A DNA stretch of 24,179 bases from Candidatus Hydrogenedentota bacterium (GTDB lineage Bacteria > UBA8481 > J006), in contig RFFU01000140.1 in NCBI GenBank assembly GCA_003697085.1, positions 1-24,179 of the forward strand, in the 5' to 3' direction. Within the stretch, counting starts at the first letter, position 1. Each line of letters begins with the position of its first letter. This document shows positions 8,257 to 14,003 of this stretch, piece after piece. The position numbers and the translations under genes are program-made. Below the pieces are notes generated by a model. That model was not told where the DNA came from, made no database searches, and saw only the letters and a program-made list of their open reading frames with translations.

Positions 8257-8330
8257 ACCTGGGAACGCAGGCATCTTGCCTGCAAGAATGGAGCGCAGGT
8301 TCTCCAACCTGGGAGCGCCGGCACTCACCT
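8257..8330. repeat. GCAGGCA-N3-TGCCTGC hairpin repeat, with a degenerate second copy
   Basis: The first unit reads ACCTGGGAACGCAGGCA then TCT then TGCCTGC (8257-8283). It contains a perfect 7-bp hairpin, GCAGGCA/TGCCTGC. A diverged unit follows at about 8291-8330, repeating GAGCGCAGG and CCAACCTGGGAGCG. Related copies occur in opposite orientation at 9401-9428 and 21934-21960, so this is a dispersed family. Confidence 0.75.
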
Positions 8331-8339
8331 GTTTCCGTT

Positions 8340-8540
8340 GTCATTCCGAGGAGCGCGAAGCCCGACACCACCACTGTCATTCCGAGCGAGGCGGCGCGGA
8401 GCGACGCCGACGAGGAATCCCCGCCACGTTGTATCCCGCAGCAGGCACTGATTCGCATTCGTGGGGGATTCCTCGCGTTCGCTCGGAATGACAATGCGTA
8501 TGGGGGATTCCTCGTCGGGCTGCGCCCGCCTCGGAATGAC
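8340..8540. repeat. Four copies of a GTCATTCCGAG...GAGGAATCCCC repeat in inverted arrangement
   Basis: Two copies on the plus strand begin with GTCATTCCGAG (8340-8366 and 8376-8423, the second ending GAGGAATCCCC). Two inverted copies read GGGGGATTCCTCG...CTCGGAATGAC (8463-8492 and 8502-8540). RNA from this region could fold into long alternative hairpins. I see no open reading frame that would make it an insertion element by itself. Confidence 0.78.
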
Positions 8541-8549
8541 ACCACGGGC

Positions 8550-8614
8550 GAATCGCCGGTCGCCGCTACAAGCGCTGGTCGTGCCAGGAGGGCGACCGGC
8601 CGGTCGCCCCTACA
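8550..8614. repeat. Palindromic repeat GGGCGACCGGCCGGTCGCCC with a half copy
   Basis: A perfect 20-bp palindrome lies at 8590-8609. GCCGGTCGCCCCTACA (8599-8614) is repeated with one change at 8555-8570, so the unit is partly duplicated in direct orientation. Confidence 0.75.
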
Positions 8615-8684
8615 GTCCGCGATCCAATCCATCCGCCTCCTTTTCTCATCCGTTTTTCGCAGACGACAGAGTCTGTACTCCACT

Positions 8685-8764
8685 CCCCCTTTTCCCTTTT
8701 TCCTTTTCACTTTTCCCTTTTGACTTTTGACTTTTCCGTGTCATTCCGTGTCCTCTGTGGTCGG
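8685..8764. repeat. CTTTTGA/CCTTTTC heptamer-like tract followed by TTCCGTG repeat
   Basis: Loose tandem units of CCCTTTT, CCTTTTC and GACTTTT run to about 8736. Then come two TTCCGTGTC units and CTCTGTGGTC (8733-8764). The same two motifs occur in the same order at 21990-22122. Similar T-rich tracts lie at 10648-10700 and 19600-19680. Confidence 0.65.
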
Positions 8765-8766
8765 GG

Positions 8767-9282
8767 TCAAGGAGTCGGAGGAAGGTGTCGTTTGATTCCG
8801 TCTCCCAGGATTCGCGAGAAAAGTTCGACCGCCGCCGGATCGTGCCGGTATTGCGAAAAGACATGTTTCCCGAACGCGGCTCCGCCCATCGCATAAAAAC
8901 CGACCGCCGCGCCTCCCAATGCGATCAGGCCGATCGCCAATCCTCCCGCCGCGATGAAAACTCCGATCGCCAATCCTCCCAGCGCCGCCAAGCCCAAGGA
9001 AGCCCCGCCGATCGTGATCCCCCCCAACGCCACACCGCCGATGGCAAGAAGACCAATCGCGACGTCTCCGATGGCAATGACCCCTTTTGCAATCTGGATC
9101 GGCTGCCCCAAACCGACCCCTCTCCTGTTCAGGGCAATATGCACCAGCGGCCATCCGCCGATCGTCGTTTTGGATCGGTATTCCAGACCGAAGATCCCAC
9201 TCCCTCGGACCGGCGCGCCGCACTGCGGACAAATAAACGCCTTCTCACTCAGCATCTTACCACATTCGGAACATGGAATCAT
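8767..9282 (-). CDS. Zinc-ribbon protein with 14 Ala-Ile/Leu-Gly pentads
   Basis: This 171-residue protein starts at ATG 9282 with GAGGAGG 11 nt upstream. Residues 4-21 form a zinc ribbon of the form CxxC...CxxC (CSEC and CPQC). A basic, hydrophobic-poor linker leads to about 70 residues made of fourteen five-residue units with consensus A-(I/L)-G-x-x, from about residue 68 to 140. A single inserted Ile separates eight units from the last six. The C-terminal 30 residues are polar. The pentads could form a right-handed beta-helix like pentapeptide-repeat proteins, or a glycine-zipper membrane region, since the stretch is hydrophobic throughout. Zinc-ribbon plus AIG-repeat proteins of unknown function occur in environmental bacteria. 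I cannot assign a role. It stands alone, flanked by repeat-rich spacers. Confidence 0.82.
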   Translation of the reverse strand: MIPCSECGKMLSEKAFICPQCGAPVRGSGIFGLEYRSKTTIGGWPLVHIALNRRGVGLGQPIQIAKGVIAIGDVAIGLLAIGGVALGGITIGGASLGLAALGGLAIGVFIAAGGLAIGLIALGGAAVGFYAMGGAAFGKHVFSQYRHDPAAVELFSRILGDGIKRHLPPTP

Positions 9283-9400
9283 CGTTGAAAGAACCTCCTC
9301 ACCGGAAACCCGATTGCCCGAAAATTATAACACGGTGGAAAAAGGGGCATGAAGAAAAGGCTCTTTGCCTCCAGGAATGGCGCGTTCCGGGTGAACCTTG

Positions 9401-9428
9401 GTGCAGGCAAGATGCCTGCGTTCCCAGG
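9401..9428 (-). repeat. Copy of the GCAGGCA hairpin repeat
   Basis: GCAGGCA-AGA-TGCCTGC followed by GTTCCCAGG is the reverse complement of the unit at 8257-8283, with the same 7-bp stem and flank. Directly after it are eight consecutive G residues (9427-9434), a likely slippage site. Confidence 0.75.
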
Positions 9429-9552
9429 GGGGGGCGCTCTTTGCGGGACTTTGTGCGAGCAGGAGGCCCGTGCCACATCGGCATCACATTCCGTTTCTAT
9501 ATTCCGTTCGGATTCTGACGGACGGCCGCGCCGATACCCTTCTCGTAAGCCT

Positions 9553-9581
9553 TTGGATGCCTTTCTCACAAGACTTTAAAT
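9553..9581 (+). promoter_or_regulatory. Possible promoter of the nucleotidyltransferase cassette
   Basis: TTGGAT (9553-9558) and TTAAAT (9576-9581) are 17 bp apart, about 105 nt upstream of the start codon. The match to sigma-70 consensus is moderate and nothing else supports it. Confidence 0.3.
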
Positions 9582-9686
9582 CGCCGGTCGAACCCTGTTT
9601 CCCAATGGTAATCGTTTTCTTTGGCCCTTCTCACAACCTCCTTGTAGGCTCATTTCGAGAACGGGAACTTCCGGTGGAGGGTGGGA

Positions 9687-10199
9687 ATGAGTTCAGGAAG
9701 TATGGGGCGGATTTTCGCGGCACTCGAATCGGCCAAGGTTCGTTATCTTGTCGTGGGCGGCGTCGCAATGGTTCTTCACGGTCATCCCCGTTTGACCGCC
9801 GATTTGGACCTCGTCATTTCCCTCGTCCCCGAGAATGCAAGAGCGGCTCTCCGAGCACTCGCGGGAATCGGCTTCCGGCCTCACCCTCCTGTTCAGCCGG
9901 AAGATTTGGCTGATCAGAAAACGCGCGCAAAATGGATTGAAGAAAAAAAGATGCGCGTTCTGACGATGTGGAATCCAAAAGACTCTTTGACAGAAATAGA
10001 AATCTTCGTTCAAGAGCCTTTCCCCTTCGAAGAAGCGTTCGCCCGCCGGTTCGTTGCGCGGATCGGAAAGACGAATGTTCCTGTGACCGCAATCGAAGAT
10101 CTCATCGCTCTCAAAAGAAAGGCATCCCGGAAACGCGACCTTGAAGATATCGAAGTCCTCGAACGTATCCGGCGTCTCCGCAAGTCCGGCCATGTCTGA
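9687..10199 (+). CDS. Nucleotidyltransferase-fold protein (AbiEii / DUF6036-like)
   Basis: This 170-residue protein starts at ATG 9687 with GGAGG (9676-9680) 6 nt upstream. The DNA polymerase beta-like nucleotidyltransferase signature is clear: a GG pair at residues 24-25 (LVVGGVAMVLHG), then DLDL at 39-42 supplying the metal-binding aspartates. A third acidic strand, EIEIF, lies near residue 108. A C-terminal helical part, including a KRKASRKRDLEDI stretch, matches the usual end of AbiEii/AbiGii-type and DUF6036 proteins. Members transfer nucleotides to tRNA or protein targets in toxin-antitoxin or abortive-infection systems, but many are uncharacterised. The next gene overlaps it by 8 bp, which supports a two-gene cassette. 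Its family is fairly sure, its role as a toxin is inference. Confidence 0.82.
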   Translation: MSSGSMGRIFAALESAKVRYLVVGGVAMVLHGHPRLTADLDLVISLVPENARAALRALAGIGFRPHPPVQPEDLADQKTRAKWIEEKKMRVLTMWNPKDSLTEIEIFVQEPFPFEEAFARRFVARIGKTNVPVTAIEDLIALKRKASRKRDLEDIEVLERIRRLRKSGHV

Positions 10200-10380
10200 C
10201 CGGACCGACCAAGACCCTCAAAACGCCTGGCAACGCCACAGCGATGAACAAGCGCTGGCGTGGCTACGCCGGTCACCGGCCGAGCGTCTCGCGTGGCTGG
10301 AAGAAGCAAAGAAATTTGTCGCAAAGTTCTCCGGCACGGCTCAAAAGCCGCAACTTCCGGAAAATGAGGACGAGCCTTAG
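10192..10380 (+). CDS. Small 62-residue partner of the nucleotidyltransferase
   Basis: ATG 10192 overlaps the end of the nucleotidyltransferase gene by 8 bp (ATGTCTGA). The product is 62 residues, charged and probably helical, with a repeated WL motif: AWLRRSPAERLAWLEEAKKF at about residues 23-42. The C-terminus is polar and acidic (ENEDEP). I see no DNA-binding domain. Short proteins with a W-L-x-ERL-x-WL pattern often sit next to nucleotidyltransferase-fold genes, so this may be an antitoxin or accessory subunit. That is inference from arrangement and size. The coding call rests on the overlap and the composition. Confidence 0.66.
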   Translation: MSDRTDQDPQNAWQRHSDEQALAWLRRSPAERLAWLEEAKKFVAKFSGTAQKPQLPENEDEP

Positions 10381-10406
10381 AAAAGGTGTCATAGAAAAGG
10401 TGTCAT
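10379..10406. repeat. Tandem 14-bp repeat AGAAAAGGTGTCAT x2
   Basis: Two exact head-to-tail copies begin inside the TAG stop of the 62-residue gene. The GGTGTCA core resembles sequences that often flank REP-associated tyrosine transposase (RAYT) genes, but no transposase is present. Confidence 0.7.
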
Positions 10407-10714
10407 TCTTACAATTTGTCAATTTCGCGCTTTCCATTGCGTTTTCATTTTTTCAGGTCTGCCCGCCTGCCGGGCTGCGGCGCAGGCAGGCCCGCGCTAC
10501 AAGTAGACATCAGATTCGTGCTTCGAAATTCTTTCGGATTTTGGTATTCGTGCTTCGAATCTCTTTTTTCGATATTTGAATTTTGTATTTTCTCACTCGA
10601 CAACCCAAAAATACCACCAAAAAGCCTCCCCCGTTCCCCGTTCTCCGTTCTCCCTTTTCCCTTTTGCCTTTTTCCTTTTGCCTTCTCCTTCCTTCCTTTC
10701 GCCGTTTTCCTCGA
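10407..10714. other. Gene-free stretch with a hairpin repeat and a pyrimidine tract
   Basis: The stretch contains a GC-rich interrupted palindrome, GCCTGC (10465-10470) and GCAGGC (10482-10487), embedded in a unit ending CCCGCGCTAC. A T- and C-rich tract of CCCTTTT/GCCTTTT units follows (about 10648-10700), just past the stop of the LuxE-like gene. No gene is supported on either strand. Confidence 0.6.
10648..10700. repeat. CCCTTTT/GCCTTTT pyrimidine tract
   Basis: Imperfect seven-base units (TCCCTTTTCCCTTTTGCC, then TTCCTTTTGCC) match tracts at 8685-8736, 19600-19680 and 21990-22041. It lies 15 bp past the stop codon of the LuxE-like gene. Confidence 0.6.
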
Positions 10715-11701
10715 TCATTCCTCCACGTTCAACGAGCAGCCCTTCGCCTCGCTTCCCTCGGCCCGGCCCGAAAGAAGGAGTCTCCCTTCCTTCACTTCCC
10801 CCCAATCGCCCGTCAAAATCCCGATCGACGAATCAAGATTCGCCAGATCCAAGATCGCGATCACGCCGGCCCGGCCCTCATCCCTCTCCCGCAGCGTCGC
10901 CGGATCCAGAATTTTGACACGTACCCACGGCGGAACGCGGAATCCCCGCCGGGCCCCCTCGCCCGCCCGCAACGGCGGCTCTTCCCACATCGGACTCGAT
11001 ATCTCGCACATCCCATATTCCGAAAGGATCCGTTCTTCCGGAACCTCGAAATACCGCGACAGCGCCTCGTAAAACTCCCTCTTCTCCAAGGTCCGGCTCC
11101 GCCCCTTGTACCCCCCCGTCTCGATGACAAGTGAGCCGTCCGGCAGCGGCTCCGTTCCTCCGGAGTCGATAAGCCGAACGAAGGAAAAAGCCGGTCCGAT
11201 AACCAGAACCGGATCGCTTAAATCCGCCTCCCGCCAATACTCTTTCATCCACGAAATCATTCGCGCCAGGGACGACTCGGCTTCGTCGGAGATTAGAGAA
11301 CGCACACGATACCTCCCGCCTCCGAAAACCGCCTTCAGCCCCTCGAAGACGGAGTTCCGGTAAAGCGAAAGATCGCGGAAGAAATGGCGTCCTCTCTTCG
11401 ATCGAGTCGTCCCACTGGAAGAGAAGACGGCGACGGCTTCCGAGGGATCAAACGAAAAGATCGTGAAGCGGGAAAAGAGATTCGTCGGCACCAGCGGAAT
11501 CTCTTCGATCCGCTCGAGTGATCCCGCGGAAAGCCGGTGCAAAACGGGATTGGTCTCATTCTGGTACCGGGCGACGCTCAACGCCAGTTCTTCGAAGAGC
11601 CGCTCGTCCCGCTCCGCCGCGTAACCCCGCTTCTGAAAATCGAGGATGCGGCGGAAAAGCCCATTGCGCTCTTCTTCCGCCGCGCGGCGCTCGTTTCTCA
11701 C
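10715..11701 (-). CDS. LuxE-like acyl-protein synthetase (adenylate-forming, PaaK-related)
   Basis: This 328-residue protein fits the LuxE/acyl-protein synthetase family in length and motifs. It has FSSSGTT (93-99, the nucleotide-binding loop), IETGGYKGRSR (about 193-203), SEYGMCE (227-233) and a C-terminal TGDWG block. LuxE activates a fatty acid as acyl-AMP and passes it to a protein Cys before reduction by LuxC. Neither luxC nor luxD is nearby, so the activated acid probably has another fate. I chose GTG 11701 because it overlaps the aminotransferase stop as GTGA. A GTG at 11728 would add nine residues. Coupling to a class III aminotransferase suggests that an amino or keto acid is made and then activated. 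The substrate is unknown. Confidence 0.83.
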   Translation of the reverse strand: MRNERRAAEEERNGLFRRILDFQKRGYAAERDERLFEELALSVARYQNETNPVLHRLSAGSLERIEEIPLVPTNLFSRFTIFSFDPSEAVAVFSSSGTTRSKRGRHFFRDLSLYRNSVFEGLKAVFGGGRYRVRSLISDEAESSLARMISWMKEYWREADLSDPVLVIGPAFSFVRLIDSGGTEPLPDGSLVIETGGYKGRSRTLEKREFYEALSRYFEVPEERILSEYGMCEISSPMWEEPPLRAGEGARRGFRVPPWVRVKILDPATLRERDEGRAGVIAILDLANLDSSIGILTGDWGEVKEGRLLLSGRAEGSEAKGCSLNVEE

Positions 11702-12936
11702 GCGGGCAAGACTTCGCGAAGAATGCACAGCCCCGCTTCGAGCAAGCGAAACGGGATCGTCAAGGGCGGAAGAATTCCCACCACGTCCGCTTCGTCACCC
11801 TCGACCATCACGATCAATCCCCGTTCCAGAGCCCGGCGCGCGACCGCAACCGCTGCTCCCTTCTCGCGCAAGCGTACGCCCAGAAGCGCTCCCCGCCCCA
11901 CGACCTTCCATCGCCCCAATGCCGATCGCACCCTCCTCTCAATTCGCATCGCCCGTTGAGGAAGTTTCTTCCTTTCAAGAAGTTCCATGACGGCCAAGCC
12001 CGCGGCACAACCGATCGGATGGCCCGTGAAAGTGGAGGTGTGGATGGCTTCTCCCTCCGTCTCCGGCCACCGGTCCATAATCTCCGAACGCCCCAACATC
12101 ACGGAGATCGGAAATCCTCCTCCCAGCGTCTTTCCCAGGCAAAGAAGGTCGGGTACGCATCCTTCCTCTTCGAATCGAAAGAGTCTTCCGGTTCTTCCCA
12201 AACCCGTCATAATCTCGTCAAAAATCACGATCTTCTTTTGACTTCGCGCTGTCCGGCAGAGCGCGGCGAGAAATTTCGGTTGCGGCACGCGTATTCCTCC
12301 TCGTCCCTGGATCGGCTCGATGATCACGCCCCCCACCGGCTCCTCCTCGAATATCTCCCTCATCCGGCGAAGCACCTCGAACATCTTTCTTTCCCCTTCC
12401 GGCTCTCCCTCCTCCGGAAACGGCAGGCGGAAGACGGGGATGCCGAGTTGATCCCGAAAAGGGCCGCGAAAGTGAGAACGGGCCGTCACGGAAAGCGCTC
12501 CGTATCCGAGACCGTGGTAGGCTCCCTCGAATGCGACGATCCCGGGAAGCCCCGAGGCGATTTTGACCGTCTTCAACGCGGACTCGACCGCATCGCTTCC
12601 ATTGAGCGAAAGGATTCCTCTCCACCCTCCCGGAGGAAGGCGGCGGACGAGGGCCTCGAGAAGTTCCAATTTGACGAGCGGAGGATGAACATCCCCCATC
12701 GCATGCGGAAGTGCCGCGGCTTGGGCTCGCACGGCCTCGAGAACCTCCGAATGCGCGTGTCCGACCGTGGCCACACCGAAGGCCGACGAAAAATCAATGT
12801 ATTCGCGGCCCTGGTGATCCCAGATCCGCGCCCCCTTCGCCCGGCTCCAATAGATCGGAAAATCGTCGCCTACGTAGGTCAGATTCCGCGATTCAACCTC
12901 GCGCAGGCGAGCGTTGAGTTCGGCAGTCGTGAACAT
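11698..12936 (-). CDS. Class III PLP-dependent aminotransferase
   Basis: This 412-residue enzyme is close to the normal length for the family. It shows the class III signature: GSDAVESALK for cofactor phosphate binding, EGAYHG with Tyr-His at about 140-141, IIEPIQGRGG, FDEIMTGLGRTG with the pyridoxal-binding Asp at about 240, and the Schiff-base Lys at about 269 in LGKTLGGG. Relatives include glutamate-1-semialdehyde aminomutase, acetylornithine and 4-aminobutyrate aminotransferases. I cannot tell the substrate. The start is ATG 12936. GGGAGG lies about 14 nt upstream, farther than usual, but no better start is seen. It precedes the LuxE-like gene with a 4-bp overlap, and lies 59 bp after the DUF1318 lipoprotein gene, so the three may share a transcript. 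Confidence 0.88.
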   Translation of the reverse strand: MFTTAELNARLREVESRNLTYVGDDFPIYWSRAKGARIWDHQGREYIDFSSAFGVATVGHAHSEVLEAVRAQAAALPHAMGDVHPPLVKLELLEALVRRLPPGGWRGILSLNGSDAVESALKTVKIASGLPGIVAFEGAYHGLGYGALSVTARSHFRGPFRDQLGIPVFRLPFPEEGEPEGERKMFEVLRRMREIFEEEPVGGVIIEPIQGRGGIRVPQPKFLAALCRTARSQKKIVIFDEIMTGLGRTGRLFRFEEEGCVPDLLCLGKTLGGGFPISVMLGRSEIMDRWPETEGEAIHTSTFTGHPIGCAAGLAVMELLERKKLPQRAMRIERRVRSALGRWKVVGRGALLGVRLREKGAAVAVARRALERGLIVMVEGDEADVVGILPPLTIPFRLLEAGLCILREVLPA

Positions 12937-12966
12937 GGGAAATGACGGGATCCTCCCGGACGCAAA

Positions 12967-12989
12967 ATTATTCAGCGGAGGGGAATAAT
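12967..12989. other. Small inverted repeat between the lipoprotein and aminotransferase genes
   Basis: ATTATTC (12967-12973) and GAATAAT (12983-12989) form a perfect 7-bp stem around a 9-nt loop. It has no T-tract and could be a weak operator or an RNA stability hairpin. Confidence 0.4.
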
Positions 12990-12995
12990 ATCCGG

Positions 12996-13673
12996 TTACT
13001 TGAGCTGGTACCAGGCTCCGTTGTCGGCTTGAAGCCAATAGCCCGGTGACGCGAAATCACGTTGGACCTCAGCGAAGAGGCGCCCGACGTCCTCGAGCTT
13101 TTCCCGAGGAAGTTTTCGCTGGCGAAGTACTTCCTCGAAGAAGATCGTGCGATCGGTATTCTCTGCTTGAACGATATTCCGTTGTTCGTCGGGAAGGGCC
13201 AAAAGGCTCTTGCCGTCGGGGCGGGCCAAAAGGCCTACATTCGATTCGCCGATCACGCCGGCTTCCTTCATCTCCTTGATCTTCATCAGCCGCCCCTGCC
13301 TCCGCCGCCAGACGGTCACAATCGTATCGGTCATCTCGAGCTTGCTGAGATCGACCTTCGGACTCTTGTGGGAGTTGTCCGTCCGGCTGGCGGCGGCGGA
13401 GCGCTGAGAAGAAAGCGCGGAACGCGCGCTCCCGGTGGACTTGAACCCACCGAGCGTCACAGGTTTCTTCGCTTTCCGTTGCGAAATCGTGATGGTCATA
13501 TCGTTCCAATTGAACTTGACCCAACTGCCGTCATAGAGCGAGGCTTCCAGAGCATAAAAGTCGGTGCGAAGGTCTTCGAAACGGACGACGATCGTCTGGG
13601 TCGGAAGGCAACCCGCAAGCCCGGAAATGACGATTCCGGCACACGCAACCGCAAACAGCCGGCATTGGCGCAT
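12996..13673 (-). CDS. Lipoprotein with DUF1318 (YdbL-like) domain
   Basis: This 225-residue protein starts at ATG 13673, with GGAGG 9 nt upstream. A short hydrophobic signal ends in the lipobox LAGC (Cys 22), so it is predicted to be lipid-anchored in the envelope. A Ser- and Lys-rich middle section (about 75-105) leads to a C-terminal region with MKEAGVIGESNVGLL and a later NIVQAENTDRTIFFEEV block, which match the DUF1318 pattern (YdbL of E. coli, gene next to ydbH/yhdP-type transport factors in some genomes). The function of DUF1318 is not established. It is the first gene of the minus-strand group, divergent from ileS. Confidence 0.82.
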   Translation of the reverse strand: MRQCRLFAVACAGIVISGLAGCLPTQTIVVRFEDLRTDFYALEASLYDGSWVKFNWNDMTITISQRKAKKPVTLGGFKSTGSARSALSSQRSAAASRTDNSHKSPKVDLSKLEMTDTIVTVWRRRQGRLMKIKEMKEAGVIGESNVGLLARPDGKSLLALPDEQRNIVQAENTDRTIFFEEVLRQRKLPREKLEDVGRLFAEVQRDFASPGYWLQADNGAWYQLK

Positions 13674-13779
13674 TCTCTCTACCCTCCTTTCTTCCTCTGA
13701 CTCAGCCGCCCACGTTCTTTCCCGTGGCACCTGTTTGTCTCTATCGGCAGAAAACCGCGGCGGTTTTCCCCTTTTCTAA

Positions 13780-13809
13780 AGCATAACTCGTACCAGCACC
13801 AATCCGCAA
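13780..13809 (-). promoter_or_regulatory. Possible promoter of the DUF1318 lipoprotein gene
   Basis: TTGCGG (13804-13809) and TATGCT (13780-13785) on the minus strand are 18 bp apart, about 110 nt before the start codon. The hexamers are reasonable sigma-70 matches. Confidence 0.4.
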
Positions 13810-13825
13810 GACGGAAAATTTCGTA

Positions 13826-13851
13826 ATTTTTTACACATTTCTGTAAAAAAT
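13826..13851. promoter_or_regulatory. Strong AT-rich palindrome between divergent genes
   Basis: ATTTTTTACA-N6-TGTAAAAAAT has two perfect 10-bp arms. It lies between the putative promoters of the DUF1318 gene and ileS. The symmetry and place fit a dimeric repressor or activator site. As RNA it would be a weak hairpin whose right arm ends in A residues, so it is not a standard terminator on the plus strand. Confidence 0.55.
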
Positions 13852-13883
13852 GCGTTTTCAACCCTCTCCTTAACTCTTTTCCC

Positions 13884-13912
13884 TTGAATTTCGCCTCTCG
13901 AACGGTTTATTG
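13884..13912 (+). promoter_or_regulatory. Possible ileS promoter
   Basis: TTGAAT, a 17-bp spacer and TTATTG lie about 95 nt upstream of the ileS start. The -10 match is weak. The transcript would include the hairpin at 13942-13966. Confidence 0.3.
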
Positions 13913-13941
13913 TCAGACTCCTAAAATGAAATCAAATCCCC

Positions 13942-13966
13942 CGTGTCGAAAATTTTTTTCGACACG
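13942..13966 (+). promoter_or_regulatory. Leader hairpin upstream of ileS
   Basis: CGTGTCGAAAA and TTTTCGACACG are perfect 11-bp arms around a 3-base loop, 38 nt before the ileS start and just upstream of the GGAGG at 13983-13987. There is no T-tract after it. The leader is too short for a full T-box riboswitch, and no T-box core sequence is seen. It may be a palindromic operator or an RNA element that affects translation. Confidence 0.5.
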
Positions 13967-14003
13967 CGACGTCCCCATCCCGGGAGGTACAAGAAAGAGT
14001 CGA

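Larger units (their letters stand above)
8080..8766. other. Gene-free stretch filled with intergenic repeats
   Basis: No credible gene lies here. Short open frames on both strands are low-complexity translations of the repeats. From left to right the stretch holds the upstream side of the radical SAM-ArsM promoter, a purine-rich segment (8140-8185), and the repeat island described separately (8257-8614). A pyrimidine-rich segment made of short CTTTT units (8685-8736) and a TTCCGTG-type repeat (8733-8764) end just past the stop of the zinc-ribbon gene. Confidence 0.7.
9283..9686. other. Gene-free stretch with one dispersed repeat and a weak promoter
   Basis: No supported gene is seen between the divergent zinc-ribbon and nucleotidyltransferase genes. 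The stretch contains one reverse-orientation copy of the GCAGGCA hairpin repeat (9401-9428), a run of eight G (9427-9434), and a possible promoter for the nucleotidyltransferase near 9553-9581. Confidence 0.6.

Noticed and set aside
8340-8540. The inverted repeat units as ends of an insertion sequence or as a CRISPR array
   Set aside because: There is no transposase frame between them, the spacing is irregular, and no regular spacer-repeat pattern exists.
13884-14003. In-frame extension of IleRS by 40 residues
   Set aside because: It would translate the leader hairpin and extend past the family N-terminus.
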